Positions 51,087 to 59,855 of a DNA stretch of 63,326 bases are shown here, in pieces. The notes beneath the pieces are model-generated. The model did not search any database, was not told the origin of the DNA, and saw nothing but the letters and a program-made list of their open reading frames with translations. Source of the DNA: Streptomyces hokutonensis (GTDB lineage: Bacteria > Actinomycetota > Actinomycetes > Streptomycetales > Streptomycetaceae); contig NZ_BARG01000008.1 in NCBI RefSeq assembly GCF_000376565.1, positions 1 through 63,326 on the forward strand, in the 5' to 3' direction. How positions within the stretch are numbered: the first letter of the stretch is position 1; each line of letters begins with the position of its first letter. The translations under genes and the position numbers were made by a program.

Positions 51087-51890
51087 ACCACCCGCGTGGT
51101 GCGTCGTCGTCGGCCCTGGTACCGGACGCGGGCCTACCGGCTCGCGCGGACCGTCGTGCTGGCTGTCTTCCTGATGGTCGGCGGCGTCCGGTGCGCCGGG
51201 GGCGCGGGCCCCACCGGCCCGGCCCGGGCGACGCAGTCGGCCACCGATGCCTCCGGCCCGGCAGGGGCGGCTGCGCCGGCCACAGGCGCCTCCGGCCCGA
51301 CCCGGGCGGCTGCGTCGGCCTCGGGCGCCCGCACGGACGCGCGCGGTGGCCAACACCCGCCCCCGGCGCACCCCGTGACCCGCTCCGGCCGCCCGGCGCC
51401 GCCGCCGCGCCCCCTCCCGCGCTCCCCAGCGACCGGTCTCGTCATCCCCTACCTCAGCGTCGACGCCCCGGTCGTCCCGCTTCGGCTCGGCAGCGGACGG
51501 CGCATGTCCGCGCCGCCGGACGACGACCCCAAGCGGGTGGGCTGGTACGCGGACGGGCCCGCCCCCGGCGAACAGGGCACCGCCGTCGCCGTGGGCCACC
51601 TCGACACCATGACCGGCCCCGCCGTCTTCGCGGGCCTCGGCGTACTCAAGCCCGGCCGCCTGATCGAGGCACGCCGCGCCGACGGCCGGACCGCCGTCTA
51701 CACGGTGGACGCGGTGAAGACGTACGAGAAGGCGCACTTCCCCGACCGGGAGGTGTACGGCGCCCGCGGCCGGCCCGAGCTCCGCCTGATCACCTGCGGC
51801 GGCAGCTTCGACCACCGGACCGGCTACTCGGGCAACACCGTCGTGTTCGCCCACCTCACCGCGACCCGCGAACGCGGCCGCACGCGCTGA
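50844..51890 (+). CDS. Class F sortase with repetitive N-terminal extension
   Basis: 348 aa. The first 81 residues are three 27-residue repeats (MTGGSSAGAASRG-type), then RVVRRRRPWYRTR, one TM (ARTVVLAVFLMVGGVR), a Ala/Gly/Pro linker and the sortase barrel (~205-348). His252 (VGHLDT), Cys318 (LITCGG) and Arg325 (DHRTGY) are the catalytic residues, with the C-terminal topology of class F. It should join a surface protein to peptidoglycan outside the membrane; the adjacent 201-aa protein is the obvious candidate. The start could also be the second ATG (50925). Confidence 0.9.
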   Translation: MTGGSSAGAASRGPSGRAAPRETPGRAMTGGSSGGTAFRGSSGGAAPRESSGGTVPLGSSGRAASRGSSGRPAPRGTPGRSTTRVVRRRRPWYRTRAYRLARTVVLAVFLMVGGVRCAGGAGPTGPARATQSATDASGPAGAAAPATGASGPTRAAASASGARTDARGGQHPPPAHPVTRSGRPAPPPRPLPRSPATGLVIPYLSVDAPVVPLRLGSGRRMSAPPDDDPKRVGWYADGPAPGEQGTAVAVGHLDTMTGPAVFAGLGVLKPGRLIEARRADGRTAVYTVDAVKTYEKAHFPDREVYGARGRPELRLITCGGSFDHRTGYSGNTVVFAHLTATRERGRTR

Positions 51891-51990
51891 ACGCGATCGT
51901 CCGTTTTCTCACCACCCGGACCGACCCGCCCGATCCCGTCCGGTCTCTTCCCCCGGGCGCGCACATTCCGTTAACTTCCGTGACTCACAA

Positions 51991-52013
51991 GCCCCGTACG
52001 ACCCGTACGGGGC
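51991..52013. promoter_or_regulatory. Inverted repeat between sortase and ABC ATPase
   Basis: GCCCCGTACG and CGTACGGGGC form perfect 10-bp arms around ACC. It is 100 bp after the sortase and 33 bp before the ATPase start, so it may be a terminator or an operator. Confidence 0.55.
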
Positions 52014-52046
52014 GGTCCGATCGCGGAGCCCCCGGGGGCACTCGTC

Positions 52047-53381
52047 ATGACACGCGCCATCTCCCTGCACGACGTGAGCAAGGCCTACCCGCGAGGCGCC
52101 CGCGTGGTGGACCGGTTGTCGCTGGACATCGCGCCGGGGGAGTTCCTCGTGCTGCTCGGGCCGTCCGGGTGCGGCAAGTCGACCGTGCTGCGCATGATCG
52201 CGGGCCTGGAGGAGATCACCGAGGGCGAGTTAAGACTCGACGGCGAGTACGCCAACGAACTCGCCCCCTCCGAACGGGACATGGCGATGGTCTTCCAGAA
52301 CTTCGCCCTCTACCCGAGCATGACCAGCCGCGACAACATCGGCTTCCCGCTGCGCATCGAGGCCCCCGGCGCCGACCCCCGCCCGCGCGTGGACGCCACC
52401 GCCCGCATGCTCGGCATCGAGGAACTCCTCGACCGCTTCCCCAGCCAGCTCTCCGGCGGCGAACGCCAGCGCGTCGCCATGGGCCGGGCCATCGCCCGCC
52501 ACCCCTCCGCGTTCCTGATGGACGAACCGCTCTCCAACCTCGACGCCAAGCTCCGCAACCACCTGCGCGCCGAAATCTCCTCCCTCACCCGCGAGTTGGG
52601 CGTCACCACGGTCTACGTCACCCACGACCAGGCCGAGGCCATGTCGCTGGGCGACCGGGTCGCCGTCCTGCGCGGCGGGGTCCTCCAGCAGGTCGGCAGC
52701 CCCCGCTCGGTGTACGCGCTGCCCCGCAACGTCTTCGTCGCCGCCTTCATCGGCACCCCGCGCATCAACCTCCTGCGCGGCCTGGTCCGGGCCCCGTTGG
52801 ACGGCGCGATGACCATCAGCCTCGGCAAGCAGTACCTCCGGCTGCCCGAACCCCTGTGCCTGGACCACCAGTTGCTCCGCGTCCAGCAGGGCCGCGAGGT
52901 CATCGTCGGCCTGCGCTCCGAGGCCATCCGCATCGCCAAGCCCGCCGCCGCCCGCCCCGGCGAAGTGGCGATCAGCGGCCTGGTCGAGCACGTGGAGTTC
53001 CAGGGCCACGAGGTCCTCGTCCACTTCAACACCGGCTCCCGGCCCGCGGTGGTACCGGAGTTGGAGGCCCCGCGCCCCACCCGCCCCGCCAGGCGCCGCC
53101 GACGCGAGGGCGGTGTCCTGGGCCGGCTGCGGGAGCGCGCGGGCGTACTGCGCGCCGGCCCGGTCGTCGTACTCGACCACCCCACGGACCCGGAACCCGA
53201 CCTCGTGCCGCCCGAGGGCCGCCTCCCCGGCGACCTCGTCGTCCGCACCACCCCAGACATCCAGCTCCGCCACGGCATGCAGGTCCCGCTCCTCGTCGAC
53301 ATCGCCCACCTGTTCGTCTTCGACCAGCACGGCGAACGGATCTCGCCCGCCCCGGCGCGGCTGCCCGACCTGGACGAGTGA
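52047..53381 (+). CDS. MsmK/UgpC-type sugar ABC transporter ATPase (orphan)
   Basis: 444 aa. Walker A GPSGCGKST, Q-loop MVFQNFALYPSMT, signature LSGGERQRVAMGRA, Walker B AFLMDEPLSNLDAKLR and H-loop YVTHDQAEAMSLGD. C-terminal OB-type regulatory domain (~240-440) as in MalK/MsmK, with an inserted Arg-rich segment (RPARRRRREGGVLGRLRE). Permease and binding-protein genes are absent, so it may energise several sugar importers, as MsiK does in Streptomyces; whether it is MsiK itself cannot be said. Confidence 0.9.
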   Translation: MTRAISLHDVSKAYPRGARVVDRLSLDIAPGEFLVLLGPSGCGKSTVLRMIAGLEEITEGELRLDGEYANELAPSERDMAMVFQNFALYPSMTSRDNIGFPLRIEAPGADPRPRVDATARMLGIEELLDRFPSQLSGGERQRVAMGRAIARHPSAFLMDEPLSNLDAKLRNHLRAEISSLTRELGVTTVYVTHDQAEAMSLGDRVAVLRGGVLQQVGSPRSVYALPRNVFVAAFIGTPRINLLRGLVRAPLDGAMTISLGKQYLRLPEPLCLDHQLLRVQQGREVIVGLRSEAIRIAKPAAARPGEVAISGLVEHVEFQGHEVLVHFNTGSRPAVVPELEAPRPTRPARRRRREGGVLGRLRERAGVLRAGPVVVLDHPTDPEPDLVPPEGRLPGDLVVRTTPDIQLRHGMQVPLLVDIAHLFVFDQHGERISPAPARLPDLDE

Positions 53382-53401
53382 CGGCCGGTACGGATAGGTG
53401 C

Positions 53402-53854
53402 ATGAACGTGCACCTCACCCGAAACCGGGCGGCCCTCGCGATCGCCGGCCTCCTCCTGACCGCGGCGGCCCCGACCGCCTACGCGAGCCTCGACACGGAG
53501 ACCGCCCCCGCTCCGGCGCGCGGAACGCCGTACGTCGAGACGCAGCTCTTCTTCGGCACCGAGCGGCCGGACGGCGGACCGGCCGTCACCGACCGGCAGT
53601 TCATGGCCTTCGTCGACAAGGAGGTCACGCCGGACTTCCCGGACGGGCTCACCGTGCAGAGCGGGCGCGGGCAGTGGCGGGACGCGAACGGGAGGATCGA
53701 GAAGGAGCGGTCGTACGAGGTGATCCTGCTGTATCCGGTGACGGCGGCGGGGGCGAGCGACCGGAAGATCGAGGAGATCCGGCGGGCGTACGAGAAGGCC
53801 TTCGCGCAGGAGTCGGTGGGGAGGGTGGACGACCGGACCCGGGCCGATTTCTGA
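53402..53854 (+). CDS. DUF3574 secreted protein
   Basis: 150 aa. Signal peptide RNRAALAIAGLLLTAAAPTAYAS ends near residue 29. The DUF3574 domain reads YVETQLFFGTERPDGGPAV, FMAFVDKEVTPDFPDGLTV, GRIEKERSYEVILLYPV and IEEIRRAYEKAFAQESV. Function unknown in the family. It follows the ATPase by 20 bp and could be co-transcribed. Confidence 0.85.
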   Translation: MNVHLTRNRAALAIAGLLLTAAAPTAYASLDTETAPAPARGTPYVETQLFFGTERPDGGPAVTDRQFMAFVDKEVTPDFPDGLTVQSGRGQWRDANGRIEKERSYEVILLYPVTAAGASDRKIEEIRRAYEKAFAQESVGRVDDRTRADF

Positions 53855-53894
53855 CCCGGCCGCGCACCCGTGACCGGGGGTCTCTGGCGCCGGA

Positions 53895-53913
53895 AAACTA
53901 ACACCGCTAGTTT
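53895..53913. promoter_or_regulatory. TetR operator A (ALDH promoter)
   Basis: AAACTA-N7-TAGTTT. Its reverse complement matches the site at 58234-58252 at 16 of 19 positions, so the TetR at 57568-58206 probably binds both. Confidence 0.75.
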
Positions 53914-53952
53914 GTGAGGCGGACGACGCAGTCACGCCCGGGAGGCAGCACG

Positions 53953-55341
53953 ATGAAGGCACACGACGGCATGTACATCGACGGCGCCTGGCGCCCCGCC
54001 GCGAGCGGGGAGACCATCGGCGTGGTGAACCCGGTCGACGAGCAGGTGATCGACCGCGTCCCGGCCGGCACCGCCGCCGACATCGACACCGCCGTACGAG
54101 CCGCCCGTGCCGCCCTCCCGGGCTGGGCAGCCACCTCTCCCGCCGAACGGGCCGCGCGTTTGGGGGCGTTGAGGGACGTACTCGCCGCCCGCAAGGACGA
54201 GATCGCCGAGACGGTCACCGCCGAACTCGGCTCCCCGCTCGCCTTCTCGCAGGCCGTCCACGCGAGCGTGCCGATCGCGGTCGCGGGCTCCTACGCCGAA
54301 CTCGCCGCGACCCACGCCTTCGAGGAGAAGGTCGGCAACTCGACCGTCTACCAGGAGCCGATCGGCGTGGTCGGCGCGATCACCCCCTGGAACTACCCCC
54401 TCCACCAGATCGTCGCCAAGGTCGCCCCGGCGCTCGCGGCAGGCTGCACGGTGGTGCTGAAACCCGCCGAAGACACCCCGCTCACCGCCCAGTTGTTCGC
54501 CGAAGCGGTCGACGAGGCGGGCATCCCGGCCGGCGTCTTCAACCTCGTCACCGGCCTCGGTCCGGTCGCGGGCCAGGCCCTCGCCGAGCACCCGGGCGTC
54601 GATCTGGTCTCCTTCACCGGCTCCACGGCGGTGGGCCGTCAGATCGGTGCCACGGCCGGTGCCGCTATCAAGAAGGTCGCCCTCGAACTCGGCGGCAAGT
54701 CCGCCAACGTCATCCTCCCGAGCGCCGACCTCGCCAAGGCCGTCAACGTCGGCGTCGCCAACGTGATGTCCAACTCCGGCCAGACCTGCAGCGCCTGGAC
54801 GCGCATGCTGGTCCACCGCGACCAGTACGACGAGGCCGTGCAGCTGGCCGCCACCGCCGCCGCCAAGTACGGCGACCGCATCGGCCCGGTCGTGAACGCC
54901 AAACAGCGGGCCAGAGTGCGGAGTTACATCGAGAAGGGAGTGGAGGAGGGCGCGCGCCTGGTGGCGGGCGGGCCGGAACACCCGTCCCCGCAGGGCTACT
55001 TCATCGCCCCGACCGTCTTCGCCGACGTGACCCCCGACATGACGATCGCCCAGGAGGAGATCTTCGGCCCGGTCCTCTCCGTCCTCCGCTACGACGACGA
55101 GGACGACGCCGCGCGCATCGCCAACGGCACGGTCTACGGCCTGGCCGGTGCGGTGTGGGCCGGCGACGAGGCGGAAGCGGTCGCGTTCGCACGGAGGCTG
55201 GAGACCGGGCAGGTCGACATCAACGGGGGGCGCTTCAACCCCCGTGCCCCGTTCGGGGGTTACAAGCAGTCGGGGGTGGGCCGGGAACTCGGCGCGCACG
55301 GGCTGTCCGAGTACCTCCAGACCAAGTCCCTCCAGTTCTAG
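53953..55341 (+). CDS. NAD(P)-dependent aldehyde dehydrogenase
   Basis: 462 aa. ATG ([20 protein letters not shown]) with GGGAGG upstream. Conserved residues: Asn147 (TPWNYP), Lys170 (LKPAEDTP), FTGST cofactor loop, Glu245 ([10 protein letters not shown]) and Cys279 (SGQTCSAW). Normal length. It oxidises an aldehyde to the acid. Followed after 19 bp by a Zn alcohol dehydrogenase, so the pair converts an alcohol to an acid; the TetR operator in front links it with an acyl-CoA dehydrogenase. Confidence 0.94.
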   Translation: MKAHDGMYIDGAWRPAASGETIGVVNPVDEQVIDRVPAGTAADIDTAVRAARAALPGWAATSPAERAARLGALRDVLAARKDEIAETVTAELGSPLAFSQAVHASVPIAVAGSYAELAATHAFEEKVGNSTVYQEPIGVVGAITPWNYPLHQIVAKVAPALAAGCTVVLKPAEDTPLTAQLFAEAVDEAGIPAGVFNLVTGLGPVAGQALAEHPGVDLVSFTGSTAVGRQIGATAGAAIKKVALELGGKSANVILPSADLAKAVNVGVANVMSNSGQTCSAWTRMLVHRDQYDEAVQLAATAAAKYGDRIGPVVNAKQRARVRSYIEKGVEEGARLVAGGPEHPSPQGYFIAPTVFADVTPDMTIAQEEIFGPVLSVLRYDDEDDAARIANGTVYGLAGAVWAGDEAEAVAFARRLETGQVDINGGRFNPRAPFGGYKQSGVGRELGAHGLSEYLQTKSLQF

Positions 55342-55360
55342 ATCTCTCAGGAGTCCTCGC

Positions 55361-56443
55361 ATGGTCCGCGCAGCCGTACTGCCCGCCGTGGGCGCTCCGT
55401 TGGAGATCGCCGAGATCGACCTCCCGGACCCCGGCCCCGGCCAGGTCCGCATCCGCCTCGCCGCCGCCGGGGTCTGCCACTCCGACCTGTCCCTGACCAA
55501 CGGCACCATGCGCGTCCCGGTCCCGGCGGTCCTCGGCCACGAGGGCGCGGGCACGGTGCTGGCCGTGGGGGAGGGGGTCACCCACATCGCTCCCGGCGAC
55601 TCGGTCGTCCTCAACTGGGCCCCGTCCTGCGGCACTTGCCACGCCTGCACCCTCGGCGAGGTCTGGCTCTGCGCCAACGCGCTCAACGGCGCCGCCGACG
55701 TCTACGCCCACCGCGCCTCCGACGGCAGCGACCTCCACCCCGGCCTGAACGTGGCGGCCTTCGCCGAGGAGACGGTCGTATCCGCGGCCTGTGTCCTGCC
55801 CCTCCCGGACGGAATCCCATTGACGGACGCGGCACTTCTGGGCTGCGCGGTCCTCACCGGCTACGGCGCGGTGCATCACTCGGCGCAGGTGCGGGAGGGC
55901 GAGACGGTCGCGGTCTTCGGCGTCGGCGGAGTGGGTCTTTCGACGCTCCAGGCGGCCCGGATCGCGGGCGCCACGAAGATCGTCGCGGTCGATGTCTCCC
56001 CGGAGAAGGAGGAGTTGGCGCGCGCGGCCGGAGCGACGGACTACGTGATCGCCTCCGAGAACGCGGCCCGCGAGATCCGCGCCCTGACCGGAAAACAGGG
56101 TGTCGACGTCGCCGTGGAGTGCGTCGGCCGGGCGGTCACCATCCGCACCGCCTGGGAGTCCACCCGCCGGGGCGGCCGCACCACGGTCGTCGGCATCGGC
56201 GGCAAGGACCAGCAGGTCACCTTCAACGCCCTCGAACTCTTCCACTGGGGACGGACGTTGAGCGGCTGCGTCTACGGCAACTCCGACCCGGCGAAGGACC
56301 TGCCGGTACTCGCCGAACACGTACGGGCCGGACGCCTGGACCTGGGCGCGCTGGTGACGGAACGGATCGAACTGGCCGGGATTCCGGCCGCGTTCGAGAA
56401 CATGGTGGCGGGGAAGGGCGGCCGGGCGCTGGTGGTGTTCTGA
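55361..56443 (+). CDS. Zinc-dependent alcohol dehydrogenase
   Basis: 360 aa. Catalytic zinc ligands Cys39 and His60/Glu61 (GHEGAG); structural zinc Cys90, Cys93, Cys96 and Cys104. The nucleotide fold has FGVGGVGLS. MDR superfamily, related to class III-like ADHs. The start ATG has CAGGAG just before it. With the preceding ALDH it should oxidise a primary alcohol in two steps; chain length cannot be told. Confidence 0.94.
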   Translation: MVRAAVLPAVGAPLEIAEIDLPDPGPGQVRIRLAAAGVCHSDLSLTNGTMRVPVPAVLGHEGAGTVLAVGEGVTHIAPGDSVVLNWAPSCGTCHACTLGEVWLCANALNGAADVYAHRASDGSDLHPGLNVAAFAEETVVSAACVLPLPDGIPLTDAALLGCAVLTGYGAVHHSAQVREGETVAVFGVGGVGLSTLQAARIAGATKIVAVDVSPEKEELARAAGATDYVIASENAAREIRALTGKQGVDVAVECVGRAVTIRTAWESTRRGGRTTVVGIGGKDQQVTFNALELFHWGRTLSGCVYGNSDPAKDLPVLAEHVRAGRLDLGALVTERIELAGIPAAFENMVAGKGGRALVVF

Positions 56444-56453
56444 ACGGCCTTGC

Positions 56454-57398
56454 CTACGGGACCTGTTCGGGCTCCGGGTCGGTGGCGGTGGCGGCAGCCT
56501 GCTGTGTTTCCGCCTTGGCGCGCGGCCGGGACCGCGACACCGCCACACCCGCGAGACACAGCACCCCGCCCGCCAGCGTGAGCAGCCCCGGTACCTCGCC
56601 GAGCGCCAGCCACGACATCAGGACGACCAGTGCGGGCACGGCGTACGTCGTCGCGCCCATGCGGCTGGCGGTCGTACGGGCGAGGGCGTAGGCCCAGGTG
56701 GTGAAGGCGAGGGCGGTCGGGAAGACGCCCAGGTAGACCATGTTGAGCGTGGCGGAGACGGGCGCGTCGGCCGCGTCCTGGACGAGCTGCCCCGCGAACG
56801 GCAGGCACAGCACCGCCCCGATGAGGCACCCGAACGTCGTCACCTGGAGCGCGCTGGCACGGCCGAGGGCCGGCTTCTGGGCGACGACCCCGCCGGCGTA
56901 GGCGACCGCCGCGAGCAGACACAGCACCACGCCGAGCACGGACGAACCGCCCTCGCCCGACATCGACAGGCCCACGGTCACCGCACCGGCGAAGGACACC
57001 GCCATGCCCGCGAGCAGCCGGGGCGGCATCGCGTCACCGAGCAGCCGTGAGCCGAGCAGGGCGATGAGGATCGGCCCGATGTTCACGACGAGCGCGGCGG
57101 TACCGGCGTCGACCTGCTGCTCGCCCCAGTTCAGGACGACCATGTAGAAGCCGAACCACAGCGCCCCCGAGACCGCGATCCCCCGCCACGCGGACCGGGG
57201 CGGCACCCCTTCCCGCCGTACGAGACAGAGCACCCCGAGCGCCAGCGCCCCGCTCGCCAGCCGCCCCAGGGCCAGGGCCCCCGGCGAGTAGGCGGCTCCG
57301 GCGCTCCGGATGGACACGAAGGCGGAGGCCCACAGCACGACGGTGACGACAGCGGCTGCGGCGGCGGTCGCCTCGGCGGGGTGGAGGGGTTTCTTCAT
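56454..57398 (-). CDS. EamA-type (DMT) transporter
   Basis: 314 aa, ten TM helices as two EamA repeats (AAAVVTVVLWASAFVSIRSAG; AVAYAGGVVAQKPALGRASALQ). WGEQQVDAGTAALVVNIGPILIAL and MVYLGVFPTALAFTTWAYAL are the family's conserved loops. A probable exporter of amino acids or metabolites. It converges with the ADH gene with a 10-bp gap. Confidence 0.9.
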   Translation of the reverse strand: MKKPLHPAEATAAAAAVVTVVLWASAFVSIRSAGAAYSPGALALGRLASGALALGVLCLVRREGVPPRSAWRGIAVSGALWFGFYMVVLNWGEQQVDAGTAALVVNIGPILIALLGSRLLGDAMPPRLLAGMAVSFAGAVTVGLSMSGEGGSSVLGVVLCLLAAVAYAGGVVAQKPALGRASALQVTTFGCLIGAVLCLPFAGQLVQDAADAPVSATLNMVYLGVFPTALAFTTWAYALARTTASRMGATTYAVPALVVLMSWLALGEVPGLLTLAGGVLCLAGVAVSRSRPRAKAETQQAAATATDPEPEQVP

Positions 57399-57479
57399 GG
57401 CCCGAGGCTAGGCGGGGCAGAGTGGCGATGCTAGCGGGAATCGGACGTCAGGTTCGGGGTAGGGGGTGGGGCGTCTGTC

Positions 57480-57540
57480 GTATGCCGGGTGCGGGTCCGT
57501 TGTGGCTGGTCGCACAGTTCCCCGCGCCCCTGCGGAGCGC
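57480..57540. repeat. Dispersed Streptomyces-type intergenic repeat
   Basis: GTTGTGGCTGGTCGCACAG followed by TTCCCCGCGCCCCTGCGG. From memory this string is a frequent intergenic repeat in Streptomyces genomes. It lies between EamA and TetR genes and may fold into a short hairpin. Confidence 0.55.
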
Positions 57541-57567
57541 GTCCCAAGCCACGTTCCGGCCATCCCC

Positions 57568-58206
57568 TTACCTACCGACCACCGCTTCGAACTGCCCCGC
57601 CAACCCATCCAGCAACGCAGCAAGCCCCACCTCGAAAGCCCGCTCATCAACCTTCTCCTGCTGCTCGGCCAGAAGATGCGCCTGCCCCAGATGCGGATAG
57701 TCGGCAGGGTCGTACGCACTCGCGTCGCCCACGAACCCCCCGGCGAACGACCCGAGCGCCGACCCCATGACGAAGTACCGCATCAACGCCCCGATGGACG
57801 TGGCCTGCGCCGGCGGCCACCCCGCATCCACCATCCCGCCGTACACCGCGTCCGCGAGCCGCAGCCCCGCCGGCCGCCGCCCGGGCCCAGTCGCCAGCAC
57901 CGGCACGATGTTCGGATGGTCGCGCAGGGCGGACCGGTAGGAGACCGCCCAGTCGTGCAGCGCGGTGCGCCAGTCGCGGCCGTCCTCGAACATCGACAGA
58001 TCGACCTGCGCGCTCACCGAGTCGGCGACCGCCTCCAGGATCTGGTCCTTCGTGCGGAAGTGGTTGTAGAGAGAGGGCCCGCTCACCCCCAGCTCGGCGG
58101 CGAGCCGGCGGGTGGAGACGGCCGCCAGCCCTTCCGAGTCCACCAGCATGCGGGCCGTCTCGACGATCCGGTCGGTGCTGAGGAGGGGCTTGCGCGGTCG
58201 GGCCAT
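57568..58206 (-). CDS. TetR family regulator (alcohol/acyl-CoA regulon)
   Basis: 212 aa from MARPRKPLLSTDRIVETA. HTH: VETARMLVDSEGLAAVSTRRLAAELGVSGPSLYNHFRTKDQILEAVAD. A C-terminal ligand domain of TetR_C type follows. It is divergent from an acyl-CoA dehydrogenase over an AAACTA-type palindrome that recurs before the ALDH-ADH operon, so one repressor probably controls alcohol, aldehyde and acyl-CoA oxidation together. Confidence 0.91.
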   Translation of the reverse strand: MARPRKPLLSTDRIVETARMLVDSEGLAAVSTRRLAAELGVSGPSLYNHFRTKDQILEAVADSVSAQVDLSMFEDGRDWRTALHDWAVSYRSALRDHPNIVPVLATGPGRRPAGLRLADAVYGGMVDAGWPPAQATSIGALMRYFVMGSALGSFAGGFVGDASAYDPADYPHLGQAHLLAEQQEKVDERAFEVGLAALLDGLAGQFEAVVGR

Positions 58207-58233
58207 GGCGCACATAGTAGGGCTGCGCGACCG

Positions 58234-58252
58234 AAACTAGCAGTGCTAATTT
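58234..58252. promoter_or_regulatory. TetR operator B (TetR/acyl-CoA dehydrogenase promoter)
   Basis: AAACTA-N7-TAATTT, 19 bp, in the divergent promoter of tetR and the acyl-CoA dehydrogenase. Confidence 0.75.
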
Positions 58253-58313
58253 AAATGTGCAGTAGTCAATGTGCAGCAGTCGCTGTACGGCCTTCCACTT
58301 GGGGTGACGAGCG

Positions 58314-59465
58314 ATGGACCTTGGACTGAGCGAGGAGCAGGAGGCCGTACGGCGGCTCGCCAAGGACTTCGTGGAGCGCGAGATCGCCCCGCACGTCATC
58401 GCCTGGGACCGCGCCGAGGAGGTCGACCGGTCGATCGTGAAGAAGCTCGGCGGGGTCGGTTTCCTGGGGCTGACCATCGACGAGGAGTACGGCGGCTCGG
58501 GCGGCGACCACCTCGCGTACTGCCTGGTCACCGAGGAACTCGGCCGCGGCGACTCCTCCGTGCGCGGCATCGTCTCCGTGTCGCTCGGCCTGGTCGCCAA
58601 GTCGATCGCGGCCTGGGGGAACGAGGAGCAGAAGCGGCGCTGGCTGCCGGGGCTCACCTCCGGCGAGTACGTCGGCTGCTTCGGCCTCACCGAGCCGGGC
58701 ACCGGTTCCGACGCCGGCAACCTGACCACCCGGGCTGTGCGCGACGGCGACGACTATGTCGTCAACGGCACCAAGATGTTCATCACGAACGGCAGTTGGG
58801 CCGATGTGGTGCTGCTCTTCGCGCGCTCGACCGACGCCCCGGGACACAAGGGCGTCTCCGCCTTCCTCGTGCCCACCGACACTCCCGGCCTGACCCGCCG
58901 CACCATCCACGGCAAGCTCGGCCTGCGCGGCCAGGCCACCGCCGAGCTGGTCCTCGAAGACGTCCGTGTCCCCGCCTCCGCGATGCTCGCTCCCGAGGGC
59001 AAGGGCTTCTCCGTCGCCATGTCGGCGCTGGCCAAGGGGCGGATGTCCGTCGCGGCGGGCTGCGTCGGCATCGCCCAGGCCGCGCTGGACGTGGCGGTCC
59101 GCTACGCCGGTGAGCGCGAGCAGTTCGGCAAGCCCATCGCGCACCACCAGCTCGTCCAGGAACTCATCAGCGACATCGCCGTGGACGTGGACGCGGCCCG
59201 GCTGCTGACCTGGCGGGTCGCCGACCTCATAGACCGCGGCCTGCCCTTCGCCACCGAGTCCTCCAAGGCCAAGCTCTTCGCCTCGGAGGCGGCAGTGCGT
59301 GCCGCGAACAACGCGCTCCAGGTCTTCGGCGGCTACGGCTACATCGACGAGTACCCGGCCGGGAAGCTGCTGCGCGACGCCCGCGTGATGACCCTCTACG
59401 AGGGCACCAGCCAGATCCAGAAACTGCTCATCGGGCGGGCGCTGACGGGCGTTTCGGCTTTCTGA
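58314..59465 (+). CDS. Acyl-CoA dehydrogenase
   Basis: 383 aa FAD enzyme. Signatures: GCFGLTEPGTGSDAG (FAD/substrate), KMFITNGSWADVVLLFAR, REQFGKPIAHHQLVQ and the catalytic Glu363 (LYEGTSQIQ), in the short-/medium-chain position. It performs the first step of beta-oxidation or branched-chain acid breakdown. Under the TetR at 57568 by the shared operator. Confidence 0.95.
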   Translation: MDLGLSEEQEAVRRLAKDFVEREIAPHVIAWDRAEEVDRSIVKKLGGVGFLGLTIDEEYGGSGGDHLAYCLVTEELGRGDSSVRGIVSVSLGLVAKSIAAWGNEEQKRRWLPGLTSGEYVGCFGLTEPGTGSDAGNLTTRAVRDGDDYVVNGTKMFITNGSWADVVLLFARSTDAPGHKGVSAFLVPTDTPGLTRRTIHGKLGLRGQATAELVLEDVRVPASAMLAPEGKGFSVAMSALAKGRMSVAAGCVGIAQAALDVAVRYAGEREQFGKPIAHHQLVQELISDIAVDVDAARLLTWRVADLIDRGLPFATESSKAKLFASEAAVRAANNALQVFGGYGYIDEYPAGKLLRDARVMTLYEGTSQIQKLLIGRALTGVSAF

Positions 59466-59526
59466 GTACGGGAGTTGAGTATCCGTACGGATGCCGGGGC
59501 GGCCGTAGAAGCGGACGCTTGTCCCC

Positions 59527-59772
59527 ATGAGCGAAGCATCGGGCAAACCGCAGAACACGGCCGCCTTCTACGGCCAGGCCGTCGCGTCCTTCTCCGTCGC
59601 CATCGCGGCGACCGCCATCGGCATCTTCAAGCTGCAGGCCGACGCCTGGGTGCGGGCCTTCCTCGCGATCGCCGTCCTGTATCTGGTCACCTCCTCCTTC
59701 ACCCTCGCCAAGGTGATCCGGGACCGGCAGGAGGGGGCGCGCGGCACCTACAACCCGTTCGAAAAGCTCTGA
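59527..59772 (+). CDS. YiaA/YiaB-family two-TM protein
   Basis: 81 aa with two TM helices (VASFSVAIAATAIGIFKL; WVRAFLAIAVLYLVTSSFTLA) and the RDRQEGARGTYNPFEKL tail. Matches the YiaA/B two-helix domain, of unknown function. ATG has no strong ribosome site. It sits between the acyl-CoA dehydrogenase and the next TetR. Confidence 0.82.
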   Translation: MSEASGKPQNTAAFYGQAVASFSVAIAATAIGIFKLQADAWVRAFLAIAVLYLVTSSFTLAKVIRDRQEGARGTYNPFEKL

Positions 59773-59781
59773 GCGGGGAGA

Positions 59782-59797
59782 CTAAGCGCTCGCTCAG
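59782..59797. promoter_or_regulatory. TetR operator C (tetR promoter)
   Basis: CTAAGCGCTCGCTCAG: arms CTAAGCG/CGCTCAG (6 of 7 pairs). It matches the site at 61011-61026 in both outer hexamers but for one base. It lies 59 bp before the TetR start. Confidence 0.68.
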
Positions 59798-59855
59798 GTT
59801 CGGCGGTATGGTGGAGCCCTTGTCATCGAGAGGTATCGAGAGGGGTTCACGAGCG

